A DNA stretch of 64,000 nt, taken from positions 124,001-188,000 of the forward strand of contig OY987250.1 of NCBI GenBank assembly GCA_963920765.1, read 5' to 3'. Positions 49,444-59,970 of this stretch are shown here, piece after piece. Source of the DNA: Ulota crispa. Taxonomy: Eukaryota; Streptophyta; Bryopsida; Orthotrichales; Orthotrichaceae. The notes beneath the pieces are model-generated. The model did no database searches, had not been told where the DNA came from, and saw only the letters and a program-made list of their open reading frames with translations. Each line of letters starts with the position of its first letter. Positions within the stretch are counted from its first letter, which is position 1. A program made the translations under genes and the position numbers.

Positions 49444-50430
49444 CAAGACATGGCAGCACAAGGAAGAGCAAGAGCGCAACATCGGCAAGAGAACCGGCGG
49501 AGGACCACCCCACATCCTGTAGGCATGGAGGAAGTCACGTTTAGACCATGGCTAGCTCAGGCGATGGAGTTGAAGATACAAGCACAAGAAGAAGTGCATA
49601 TGGATGTCTAGGTGCTAACGAAGCCACTGTCCATGTATGCAAAGTCATATTGCGCCATGTACGCGTATGGGAACCACATCTGAACGTGATTTGTAGAGGT
49701 AGACCTGATTACGTGTGACAGCGGCATAGCATCCACTTTTTGTCAGTTGCGCTGATCAAGCCATAGGGACTAGAATATGAGAACTGCAGATTTGGAGCAC
49801 ATCAGGTAGGTAGACCAAATTTTAGGCGTTGGCTACGGCCATTTTCAAATCAACGTGTTGGACTGCTCGTGGATGAAATTGAACATGCGAGGCCCTAATG
49901 CAACAATGAAGGATGCGTATGGGTTTACCATAGTGAGGTTTGAGCGTCTCATTCCTCGCTTTGCAAATTCATTTGCGTTTCCCTTACATGCACGTCAGGT
50001 TTTTTTCTTGGACGACTTGAGCAATGCGGGGTGGAAGGTGGTTTTACATATAGAGCCTAGAGGCATGAGAACAAGGGCGGCAGGAAATGACAGCCAAGAA
50101 GTTTGACACTTGAGCATTGGTGATGGAGGTGCCTTTGGAAGGACAACACAAGAGGAACAGATGCATCAGCCATGCACTACTGTAGACTCTTTGGCAGAAG
50201 GCAGGGTCTTGACAAGCGAGGAAGTGAGAGCAGAGATGGCAACTGCAGTAGATATTGAAGAAGAAGATGAAGAAATGGGAGCCAAAGAAGGAGGGGGGAT
50301 GCCAACAATTTTGACGAAGGAGGCAACAAAGCGCAAGAGGAGGATGTTGGCAACAACTATGAATGAGCCATTCACCAATAACATGGCACATCAAGATGAT
50401 TTACATGGGCTTGCAACCATATTGCCATAG
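49444..50430 (+). pseudogene. TNP2 C-terminal DUF4216 region and acidic tail
   Basis: Pieces MYAYGNHI and VEVDLITCDSGIASTF (about 49,630-49,740) match the segment before DUF4216. The frame 49,850-50,106 reads VLDCSWMKLNM, YGFTIVRFERL, ARQVFFLDDL and GWKVVLHIEPRG, the classical DUF4216 pattern. A following frame (50,110-50,430) is acidic and lysine-rich, as CACTA transposase tails often are. Several stops interrupt the first half. Confidence 0.75.
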
Positions 50431-50884
50431 CAAGAACATGGTTACAACCCCATGTAACACTTCACATCAAATTAGGAACGTACACGTACTTAGTTCCTAT
50501 CAAGTGCACCCGGTTTTCTTCCCCCACCAGGTTTCCAAATTTTTCCTCTAAGAAGGGGTTTTTTCACACATGTGTACGTTGTATCACTTTCCATTACTAA
50601 ACCCAACAACTTCGGCCGCACCTGGTTTGCTAAACCCAAACCCTCTTTTGCAGCAAAAACACAGCGCTGAGATGAGCTCCACAAGATGTATGTAATGGGC
50701 CCTGGAACTTATAGATATCACATAGCAAACCAACACTGTGAGTAGCAAGAATTAAATTTATGACAAGTAGAGGGAGAAAGTAAAATGTTGTAAATGGAAA
50801 TCAATCAAATGTCAATATTCCATAGGGTGCAACCCATAGATGACAAACAAGCTTTAAGTATAAACTCATGTGAATAACCATACA

Positions 50885-51125
50885 AAATTCTTCCTAAAAC
50901 CCTAAACCCCTAAACCCTAAGAAGATAAGACTCCTGAACCCTGAGCTTGATGAAATCTAAAAACACCAAACCCCTAAACCCTGAACACTCCAAAACCTCA
51001 CAAATTTTTGATGTGTACAATATTGTATCGCATAAACCAAACATGCACATAATGTTGTCCCTAAACTAGACAACCCCTAAACCCCCACCTCCACCCTCTA
51101 AACCGCCCACTCCAAACCCAATAAA
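50885..51125. repeat. Telomere-like CCCTAAA words in CACTA right end
   Basis: Scattered AAACCCTAAA, AACCCCTAAACCC and ACCCCCACCTCCACCCTC words form a degenerate CCCTAAA-like stretch in the right subterminal region. It is not a regular array. Confidence 0.55.
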
Positions 51126-51444
51126 TAAATGAAAAGCCCTGAATTACAAGGTCCCTAAACCCAATGTGGCTTGGGCCCTCCCTCACCCAAATTGTTATAT
51201 GACTAGAAGCAGTCATGTAGTCAAGAAACCTAGTCATAACCACTCACTAAATCCTGAGAACTTGTTCCCAATGACGTTCCCCTTGAGGTCCACAAAAAAT
51301 CTCAGTCACATTAACAATGTTATGACTAGAGCATGACTATGACTAGGAGCCCAAAACCACTTAACTAGTGGGTTGCCCATTTCAACCAAATATGACTACA
51401 CACTCATAGTGCCCTAGTCATAAAAAGGCCTTTTCCTTGTAGTG

Positions 51445-51661
51445 TGAGTTTCCTCTTTACCACATGATAATAGCAAATTTGAATAAACTCTAAATAACCA
51501 TGTAATAAAAGTGTTCAAAATATAAGGTATAAATTTTTAAAAGTGTATTCTCAATCCATTGTTCAAGATATCTAATAATATAAATTAATAAATTAATTGA
51601 TTTTCATCATGTCAAAGAAAGTAAAGGAATGAAACAAAAAATAGCAACTTGCGCACAAAGG
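51445..51661. other. Host repeat P1, left part
   Basis: Shares TTCTCAATCCATTGTTCAAG and neighbouring words with 60,287-60,420 (P3). Together with 52,078-52,340 it forms one copy of a dispersed repeat into which two MITEs inserted. Confidence 0.5.
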
Positions 51662-51928
51662 AAGAAACACCATATTATGTAATTTGGGAAAAAGAGAGGT
51701 ACTATTTTGTACCTCACCTAAATCCAAAATAGCCACCTAGAACCAGATTTGAAGGTATCAGATTCAATCTGAGCCACTAAGCATTATTCCCTCTCAAATT
51801 CCTCCTCTTAGGTGAGGACACGTGTACCCAAAAAAAACGCTAGAGCTAGATTTTAGGTGATCACCTAAAACCTTCAAAAGTCCCAAAAAGTACCTTTTTT
51901 CCCATATTACATAATATGGTGTTAAGAA
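51662..51928. mobile_element. MITE family B, AAGA(A) target duplication
   Basis: The element spans about 51,666-51,923. Termini AACACCATATTATGTAAT are identical inverted, followed by GGGAAAAA and GGTACT in both arms. The unoccupied paralogue at 60,401 reads AAGGAAGAACAAAAGTGG. Here AAGA(A) is found on both sides of the element, so the junctions are exact to one base. 257 bp, no coding frame. Confidence 0.85.
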
Positions 51929-51941
51929 CAAAAGTGGGATG

Positions 51942-52077
51942 TAAGGTAAGCTCACCCATACTTGAGCGGTACCTAAATGTGAGCGCTATGTACCCAAGTT
52001 GTTCATTTTAGTTTGAACAACCTGGGTGCATAGTGCTCACATTTAGGTATCGCTCAAGTATGGGTGAGCTTACTTTA
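51942..52077. mobile_element. MITE family C, 132-bp hairpin, TA duplication
   Basis: The element spans 51,944-52,075. Arms of about 62 bp start AGGTAAGCTCACCCATACTT (left) and AAGTAAGCTCACCCATACTT (right, reversed) around an 8-bp loop. TA flanks both ends. The paralogous empty site (GTGGCATGTACAACAAAAT, about 60,420) has a single TA. The ends resemble family A (AGGTAnGnnCACCCATA). Confidence 0.88.
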
Positions 52078-52576
52078 CAACAAAATAAATGCCTAGATAT
52101 TTTGGTCCAAGGATATTTGTGTAATTTTTGAAAAACCAAGGGTATCTTCAAAAATATTGTAAACGCAAACTCCAAGGGCATCCATGAAATTTAAAACCTA
52201 AAAGAAAAGAAAACTTCCTACTACTACAAAACAAGATTGCGTGCTATGGGATGTTTGCATGAGCTCAACGAGTGGATGGAAGGACAATTGGGTGGGCATG
52301 GTGTTAACAGGCAATGTGGGGAGGCATGGAGCCTACACAAGCCGGTCACACCATGGCCGGGTAATTGAAAGGGCTTCTAAATCACCACCCTTTATTTAGT
52401 GCATCATGCTAGCCACCAATGCGTATGGGATAACTTAGCGCTAATGCAGCTCGAGCGCGTTGGAAGGCCCGCGCTTTTGTAATGCTAGCGAGTCATAGCG
52501 CTTGTGCTTTTGCAATGCCGGCTGGTTGTAGCGTTGCTCTTTTGCATTGCTAGTTTGTTGCTGTGTGGTGTAGCCG
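52078..52576. repeat. Host repeat P1, right part, and AGCGC-rich tail
   Basis: 52,078-52,340 parallels 60,425-60,670. 52,430-52,565 contains GCGCTTTTGCAATGC-type words, a short version of the AGCGC minisatellite at 60.8-61.2 kb. Confidence 0.6.
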
Positions 52577-55500
52577 TGTGAGTCCCAGATTCAGCACCAG
52601 AAGTCCTGAATTCATTTTTTGTTTTACTTAGTTTGGAAAATACATTAATATAAGTGGAATAGCCATTTATGTTGATTTAGATTAGTTAGACCAAATGATT
52701 AGCAATACGCCATTTACCCTACTCCATTTGGTAAGTCATTAGGAGAGATTTAGTGAGATTTAGTAGTCTTTAGGGAGTTTGAATGACACACATACATGGG
52801 GCTTGGGATCCCCTCCAAAAGTTGCCACTAGCCTAATTAGGGAGGGTTAGTTTAGGTTTTGCTCAGTTACGCCATGGCCAAAGGCCACACCATTAGCTAC
52901 AACCCTACAACTATCAACAACAACATTTGGTGCATCTATACCGCAGGTGCCCATTACCCTTAGCTCCCTAGAGACCGTGATTCCCAGTGATCAACCTCGC
53001 AAGGCTCCTAGTCAACCCTGGTGAAAGGAGCTTGAAGAATGGCAATAAAATGCCACCAAAATTCATGGAAGAGTTTCTCAAGGATTTATGAAGATCCCCC
53101 AAGTTTCAAGTTGTTTTGATAGCGGCAAGACCCCAAACAACAACATCCATCCAATTTCAAGAATATGCACAACATCCAATTTCAAGATTGTATTCAGTTG
53201 GAGCCCAATTGACGGAGCAAGGAGTGTTTCCCAACTCCCCCAACAACATTGGAAGACCTCAAGAAGTCAATTTCTCAATTTGGGATGAATTCCCAATTTT
53301 GGATTTCTCATCCATCCACCTCTAACCCTTCATTCAAGTTTCCCAACGCCTTGTAGCTTGGAATTGGGAGTGTGAACAACCAAAACCGGCTATTTTAGGT
53401 CCAAGGAATCCAATGCCATTGTCCATATGTCATGTAGAGCTATGCTCCAAAAGTTATGGCAAATTTATCCAGATTTCATCCATTTTTGAGTTTTAATAGA
53501 TTTTAGGTAGATTTCAAGGGATCTATGGATCTCCTTGATAGAGGGCCAAGGTGGCCCCCCCTAAAAAGTATAAAGGGAAGCCCACCTCCTCTCCAAAACA
53601 CTCTTGTCTTGGATCACTTGTACTCCTTGGTCACTTGCAACCTTTCTAGTCACTTGTAACCTTTCCATTGTAATCAAAGTCTTGTCATTCCCCTCACTTA
53701 GAGCCATGGCCCACTCTTCCCCTTAGGATTTCTTCAGTGTTGACCGCAGAGGTGTCTTTCTAACCCCTAGGAAGTTGGATTATGATTAGCAATGCCGCTT
53801 TTCTATACTTCATAAAAGTCCTAGTCAGCCACTGTGGTTATTAGCAATCTCCATAGTCAGCCATTAGGATAGGAACTCACCTTATGCCCTATAGCTTATC
53901 ACTCCACTACTAGAACGCCACCCATGTACCAAAACTTTGCCCTCTTGCCTTCACCAACCGTCAGGCCCTCCTAGCAACTCGTAAGGAATCATTTCAGCTC
54001 AACTTTGGTCAGCTCACTCAATTCCCCAAGCAGTCCTTTAAGGGACCGCTTGATTCAATGATTTCTCTTAGCTTAAGGCCCTGCCTTGCTACAAAATTCT
54101 CTTAGCCTTGCGGCATTGTTCACTTGACCTCACCTCAGCTCATTAGCCCAACTCTTGAGACTGATCTCACATCCCAACTTGCCGGTGTCTTTGCCCTTGA
54201 GACTGACCCCCATAGCCAACTGCCAAATTCTCTGTCCCCTAGCCCTCGAGACTGATCTCCCCTCAGCTCACTAGCCCAGCTCTCAAAGATTGATCCCCAT
54301 AAGCCAGCTACCAAACTCTCTGTCTCCTCTAGCCTAGCTTTTGACTAATCTCATAGCCAGCTGCCAAATTCTCTGCCTCCCCTAGCCCTTGAGACTAATA
54401 TCACCTCAGCCCATTAGCCAACTCTCGACTAATCTCACCTCAGCTCACTAGCCTAACCCTTCGAGATTGATTCCCATAAGCCAGCTGCCAAACTCTTTGT
54501 CTCTCCTAGCCCAGCTCTTGACTGATCTCATAGCTAGTTGTTGAGTTCTCTGTCTCTCCAGCCTCGGAGACTAATCTCACCTCAGTTGACTAGCCAGCTC
54601 TCAAAGACTAATCTCATAGCCAGCTACCAAATTCTCTACCTCCCCTAGCCCTTGAGACTAATCTTACCTCAGCCCACTAGCCAGCTCTCGACTGATTTCA
54701 CCTCAGCTCACTAGCCTAGCCCTCCGAGTTTGATCTCACAGCTCTGCTGCCAAACCATCTGTCTCCCCTAGCCCTCAAGACTGATCCCCATAAGCCAGCT
54801 GCCAAATTCTTTGTCTCCACTAGCCTAGCTCTTGACTGATCTCACAGCCCAGCTTGCCAAATTCTCTGTCTCCCCTTGTCCTCAAAACTAATCTTGCAGC
54901 TCTATTGCCAAATTCTTTGTCTCTCGGGTCGATCAGCAACCGCAGCCCCCTGCGCCGGGACTTGCCCGGACCTACTCGGCCTTACTTGGACCTTATCCAG
55001 CCTTACCTGGACCTTACCTAGGCCTCACTTGGACCTTACCCAGGCCTCACCCGGACCTTACTCGGACCTCTGGCCCTCACTGACTCCCTCGAGCTTGGCA
55101 TCTGCCGCCCTTGCCTTCCCTGCCAGCCCTGCTAAGGCAGAGGGTTTGGCCCCCCGTTCTCAAAGAATAATTTTGACTTTGTGGGAATTGTTTAGGAAGC
55201 TCTTAAATGTCTTGCCTACTCTTTGATTTGGCATGATAAACTAACAAGTGTTCCAAAGCATGCAAAGACTCCTATTTTGTTTGAGGTGGAGATTGCGTCA
55301 TAGCGGGTACGTGAAACAATACAACGTCATATTTTGCCTATTAGCGGAGTTAGGAGGTACTCCCTTGCCTTAAGAACATTATCATGGCCCTCTAAATTAG
55401 GGGATACTCCCCTAAAAGATTGGGATGTGGGGACCGGTTTATGTTGTGATTATTTGTCATAAGGAAATTACATAAACCGGGCCATCAAGAAGGGTTACTT

Positions 55501-55887
55501 TAGCAAACCCCCAGAGTGTTGTGATTATTTGTCCCTAGAATAGAATCATTATACGTTGATCTGGCACCACCATACCACAAAGAAATGGAGGCCATTCATG
55601 ATCAAGACGTAGGGCATGTAAACCCCCATGACGAGGTATGATTACTTGTGCCTCCATTTAAATTGACCACGGAACCTTGAGTGTGAAATACTAAGTAGAT
55701 GGTCATTTTTTTTGTTCATCATTGTATGTTGTAGGTTTATTAGTAAAGATCCATTGCTTGGAAGGCATCTTTAGTTGGAAATCTATAACCAAACCCACCC
55801 TCTGGCTACTATAACTCATTTCCCAATTTTGTTAGAACCTAGTTGTGCTTGTGCTTATTTCTTGAGGGGGAGGTTTTGGCACTCACA
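52577..55887 (+). mobile_element. LTR-like unit, copy 2 (3.31 kb)
   Basis: Starts TGTGAGTCCCAGATTCAGC and ends GGCACTCACA, like copy 1 at 32,137. Both flanks match closely (TATA box at 53,569; CCGGTTTAT hairpin at 55,434-55,480; GGAAGGCATCTTTAGTTGGA near the end). The flanking 5-mers AGCCG and AGTCG differ by one base, consistent with an old target duplication of a solo LTR. The middle holds minisatellites unlike those of copy 1. No coding frame. Confidence 0.68.
54100..55080. repeat. Two minisatellites inside LTR-like copy 2
   Basis: 54,100-54,900 repeats units such as CTCACCTCAGCTCACTAGCC and AGCCAGCTGCCAAATTCTCT. 54,970-55,075 repeats an 18-bp unit near CTTGGACCTTACCCAGGC. Confidence 0.8.
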
Positions 55888-56705
55888 AGTCGCTAGGGGC
55901 TTTTTCCAAATTCCAAATCAATCAAGGAGTGGTTCTAACTTAGAAGAATTATATCAAGGGATAAAGTGCATAGGCCTAGTTAGCACTTGCTATTTGTACC
56001 TTGATGCAGCTCGTAGCCTGAGTGTTATCCCAAAAACCTGCGGTGGGAAAAAAGCGAGCGCATGAACCGAGGGTGATGAGCTCTAATATGACAGTGGTGA
56101 ATTCTAGAAAGCTTAAACTTAGCAATAGGTTATAGTTCAAAATTTGAGCTACTTGTTGTTTTTGAACTTCACAATAAATCTGAACTTGAGCTGTGACGAG
56201 ATAGGCTATTTCTAAACTTTGCAATGAAAGCTGAGAGTCTAGCTGCATCTAAATCCCAAGTTTTGCTCTGAACTTGACAAATCTAAACGTGAGGTGATAG
56301 AAGTTAGGCTGCTTTTAAATTCCCCATTGAATCTGAAAAGTTGAGGCTGTATCTTGCTCCCACAATGAATCTGAATTGTTGGGCTCTAGATGCTTCAAAG
56401 TTCCAAAAGTGGAGGGGATTTTGGGGTACAACACAATTTGACTAATAAGACCCTTTACTCAAAGTAGCAATGCACATGGATACAAAATTATACTCCCTAT
56501 GTCTGAAAATTACAAACACGTCTTCAGCTAGTTGTATTCCCAAAAATATGGTGAATTTGAAGAGGTGCTTGTAATATTGGGAAACAAGTTTTGATGCTTT
56601 GATGGATATACACTATGCACTATACACTATATCCTAAATGTTGTGATGCACTATATACATAGCAGCTGCTTTAGGCATAGAAAAAAGCATGTATGAGATG
56701 GTCGA
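55888..56705. other. Spacer, no gene seen
   Basis: Contains repeated TGAATCTGAA/GAACTTGA-type words at 56,100-56,420 without a regular period. No recognisable protein. Confidence 0.4.
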
Positions 56706-56910
56706 TGCTAAAGCATGGGTTCGTGTGTTGTTGCAGCCATGTCCACACGAGCCGCACCTGTTAATGCCGTCACACTTGATAGCGCCACCGAATGCTGCAA
56801 TGCTAAAGCATGGGTTTGTGTGTTGCAGCCGTGTCCACACTAGTCGCACTTGTTACTGCCATCACTTTTGTAGGGACCGCACCTAATAACGCCACTGAAT
56901 GCTATAAGCA
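56706..56910. repeat. About 100-bp tandem duplication
   Basis: Unit 1 (56,706-56,804) and unit 2 (56,805-56,905) both start ATGCTAAAGCATGGGTT, then TGTGTGTTG-CAGCC-TGTCCACAC, and end CGCCAC-GAATGCT. Similarity is about 80 percent by eye with small indels. On the plus strand unit 2 encodes a hydrophobic segment (VSTLVALVTAITF) that could be a membrane helix, but no gene can be assembled. Confidence 0.75.
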
Positions 56911-56977
56911 AGCATCTGTTGCTGCTACTACTTCATTTGAAGCTACATCAAATTGGTTATCCAAATTGACCGGGTTC

Positions 56978-58714
56978 CTACGAGTTCTTCATATGGAAGA
57001 ACACTGTCGCTTTGACACTGGCCACGAGGCATTCTTCTGAGTATGTGAGGCACATGCTAGATTCTCCTTTGCGACTTGAACGCATGTGCTTGTTGCCTCT
57101 CAATTTGTGGCAAATCCCCACTGCACCATCCACAACTTGCTTGGAGATGCGGCACACCACAGGCAAGCAAGAAGTTTGCATGAGGGCAATCTTGAACAAA
57201 CAGCGGGGGTGGAACAAGCATCCACAGCTGAGAGATGCTAGCGCTTGATTAACAAAAAATAATTGCAACTAGCACAAGGCTATAATGTCTTCAAAATACT
57301 CTGAATGTTGGTGGACTTTGAGGGAAGCAACTCAAAGTAGGGTTTAGGGTGGACTAAACTGTTTTGGACAATGAGATCGTCAATGGACAAGGTAAGCCCC
57401 AAAGATTCACATTTTGCCTCCTTCAATTGCAATTTGACAAACAGTGCTTCAGCCTTTGTTTTGGTGACCACAACTTCAACAATCTCAATAAAAGCATTGG
57501 TACTAATTGCTTCTTGCAATTTTGTCCTAATAGTAGCATTTACTTGGGACTTCTTTGCAAGGTCATTCCAACAAATTTGGCTTGCTTTCGCAGATCTGAG
57601 TGCTCATCCCAGAGTACGTTTTCTACTTTGGCAAGATTCTTGAACTGCAACTCTGCTGCAGCCAGATCTTCTGTCAAAATTACCGCCCTTTGCTGCAGCC
57701 AACCAATGTTGTCATCCGCAACACAATGCTTACCTTGTAAGGCTTGTAATTGAGAGAGATGACGTTCAGGTGCTGCTGGAGGACTTTGCACAGGAAGAGG
57801 ATTGTTTTTGCGCGCAAGAGTAGTAGGAGGACTTTGCACAAGAAGAGGACTATCTCTACGCGCAAGACTAAGCTCTCTATGCAAGGTCGGAGGGCTCTCC
57901 TTGGCCGAAGGCAACCGCTTACGCCGTGGCATCGTGGTAGGTGCAGGCATCCTTGATGCTGAAGCCACAAGAGCAGGATTTGCACCTGCGGCAATTCCTT
58001 GGGGCCTTTCTCTGCCTTTATCAATTGGTTTAAATAGGTAGCAAACACATCCAGCATTGCTTGAATCTGCTCCCGCAAACATGGAGGGGTGAGTTTCATT
58101 GGATTCTTACTAGGGGTATTTGCTTGTGTTTTTGCAAGGTACGCTGCTTTATCTATCCACCTGACATTCATGTTCTTCTGATAGTATAACGCAAGTCCAT
58201 GGATGAAGCTAGTCCCACATTCGCCATTGTCTGGGTGCATCCTGCCATAGACTCGCTGGTACATGCGTAGCGCGTCTCGTTGCGTACCCCTGTCAACAAT
58301 CAGCTTCAAAGGGTGTCAATTTCCCTTCTTATTAAGGGGGTACGTGCCCACAAGGTCATCCAATGGAAAAAGATGGTCATCAGACAACTGCTTGAATAGC
58401 AAGCCCTCATTACAGAGCCCATTAGTCTGCTGGAAGAATACAGCTGAGTACTGAGCTGGATCGCTTCCCAAGAAAAACGGAACTTGTTTGATTAGATCTA
58501 GCAGCATGGCTTGCAAAAGCTTTCCAAGGTCAAATGGATGTGACCACATTGTGGTAAAATTTGTCTTCGGCTCCAAATCTTTGGCCCTTCCATCCATACA
58601 TGTATCATCCTCCGTCTCCATTGAATCTTTGCTAGAAGATTCAAGATGAGATTGACCAACATCACGGGTACCCCCCACTCTAGCACTCAAAGCCATGTCT
58701 ACCTTACACAACAA
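56978..58714 (-). pseudogene. Minus-strand gene of unknown family, frame-broken
   Basis: The frame starts at about 58,714 and includes HPFDLGKLLQAMLLDLIKQV and SDDHLFPLDDLVGTYPL. An in-frame TGA follows near 58,306, then the same frame continues MYQRVYGRMHPDNGECG and WIDKAAYLAKTQ. Near 58,000 the frame changes into a basic and proline-rich stretch with repeated SPPTTLARKNNPLPVQ-like units. A helical region follows (AVILTEDLAAAELQFKNLAK), ending at 57,540. A third frame, 57,519-57,280, continues a helix (TKTKAEALFVKLQLKEAKCE). The composition is coding-like but the family is unknown. It could be a gag-like or plant-specific transposon protein. Confidence 0.45.
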
Positions 58715-59105
58715 CTTCTAGCTATAGCACACTACATGACAAACTTGCGGATGTACACTCACAAGGAAGAAACTCAAGAAAGGGAATGCAACCCTAACTG
58801 CTGCATTGTCTACCTTAAAACCAGCTTGTGACTAGAGCACTCCTACTTGGAATCAAACGGAACTACACATGCAAAAGAGAAGGAGAATACAATAACATGT
58901 TGCATCAGCAACTTCTGGCTATAGTACACTAAGTGACAAACTTTCGGAATTACACATGCAGGGAAGAAAGAGAATGCAACCCTAAAAGCTGCAATGTCTA
59001 CCTTAAAACCACCTTGCAACTAAAGCACTCCTACTTGGAAACAAATGAAACTACGCATGCAAAGGAGAAGGAGAACACAACAACATGCTACATCATCCAA
59101 GAAGG
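58709..59105. repeat. Tandem duplication of about 197 bp
   Basis: CAACTTCTAGCTATAGCACACTA at 58,712 (shared core CAACTTCT-GCTATAG-ACACTA) recurs at 58,909. It is followed in both units by GACAAACTT-CGGA, GAATGCAACCCTAA, TGTCTACCTTAAAACCA and AGCACTCCTACTTGGAA. It lies just upstream of the minus-strand gene remnant and may duplicate its promoter region. Confidence 0.8.
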
Positions 59106-59327
59106 GTATTTCCAACACAATGGAGTGGTTGGAGAGCTTTGTCGTGTAGAAATGTGATTGGTTAGTTGGTTATTATAAGCCATGACTCTTAGTCAGTACA
59201 AGTACTGCTGGTCACCTTCCACCTAGTGATACCCAATCAGTTATCATGACTTGGTAACTCTTATAATTAAGCTATGTTTTGACAAAATGGTTGTAAATAT
59301 CCCTCACATATGTCATCATTTATAAGG

Positions 59328-59970
59328 GAAAAATTCATGGATACCACTAGAGTTTTCAATAAATTTATAGATATCTGTGCTTGTACAAAAATTTCACAAA
59401 TACCTTTGGACTACAATATTTACGCAATTATTTGTTGTGCTTGTAATTCCTTCATGACCAATGTTGAAGAAGGGAATGTAAGGTAGCGGCACCCATAACC
59501 ATCAAATTAAGGGTTTTGAACATGATGCTTATTAGTAAATATCTTGCACATTATAGGATCCTATTATTAAAAGAAAAATAATGAGTTTGCACTTTTGAAT
59601 ATGTTATTTGGATATTGTGAGAATAAGTTGTGAATTTTTAAAGAGCTGACTGCAATTGCTCCTAATACTAAAATTAAATTTTCATGTTCACATGTTGTAC
59701 ATCCTTGTAAATTACATCCATTCACTTCCACAGATTTTTTCTAGATTTAAGAAGAGATGGTTATGGGTAAAGTGATGGATAAGGGTGTTGCTACCTTAAT
59801 GAAACAAAAAAAACAACGTGCGCACAAGGAAGAATGGAAGTGGCATGCACATCAAAACAAATGCCTGAAAGTTTTGGTCAAAGGCTGCTTGTGACATTTC
59901 TGAAAAAGTAGGGGTATCTATGAAATTATTACAAACTTTAGGCTAGGGGTATCCATGAAATTTTCCCTAC
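59328..59970. mobile_element. Host repeat P2 with GGGAAAAATTCATGGATACC ends
   Basis: The left end GGGAAAAATTCATGGATACC and the reversed right end GGGAAAATTTCATGGATACC form terminal inverted repeats. The interior shares words with P1 and P3 (GAAGAAGGGAATG, CGCACAAGGAAGAA, AAGTGGCATG, ATTTTTGAAAA). It is interrupted by the family A MITE. Non-coding. Confidence 0.55.
59479..59798. mobile_element. MITE family A, copy 2 (TA duplication)
   Basis: The element spans 59,481-59,796 with TA on each side. Ends are AGGTAGCGGCACCCATAACC and, reversed, AGGTAGCAACACCCTTATCC. The interior matches copy 1 at 7,771-8,084 (AAGGGTTTTGAACATGATG, GAGTTTGCACTTTTGAAT, TTCACTTCCACAGATTTT). The empty paralogue at about 60,366 reads GAAGGGAATGTAATGAAAC, confirming insertion into a single TA. 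Confidence 0.92.

Larger units (their letters stand above)
30701..51444 (+). mobile_element. CACTA (En/Spm) element, about 20.7 kb, degenerate
   Basis: The right end reversed reads CACTACAAGGAAAAGGCC and runs on to TTTTTATGACTAGG. The left end at 30,701 reads CATTACAAGGAAACGGCC and runs on identically, giving matching ends of about 32 bp with three differences. Flanking trinucleotides are TAA (left) and TGA (right), compatible with a mutated 3-bp duplication. Inside are TNP2-type transposase pieces on the plus strand, a TNPA/Ptta-like gene on the minus strand, tandem-repeat blocks, many copies of a 16-bp TGACTA-N4-TAGTCA motif and an inserted 3.55-kb LTR-like unit. Without that insertion the element is about 17.2 kb. 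Stops and frameshifts show it can no longer make its transposase. Confidence 0.85.

Noticed and set aside
50885-51125. Interstitial telomere array
   Set aside because: CCCTAAA-like words are irregular and mixed with other C-rich words, lying within the CACTA right end. No regular 7-bp array.
56810-57040. PGG-type membrane domain on the plus strand
   Set aside because: A hydrophobic stretch is present but the PGG signature and neighbouring ankyrin repeats are absent, and the area is a tandem duplication.
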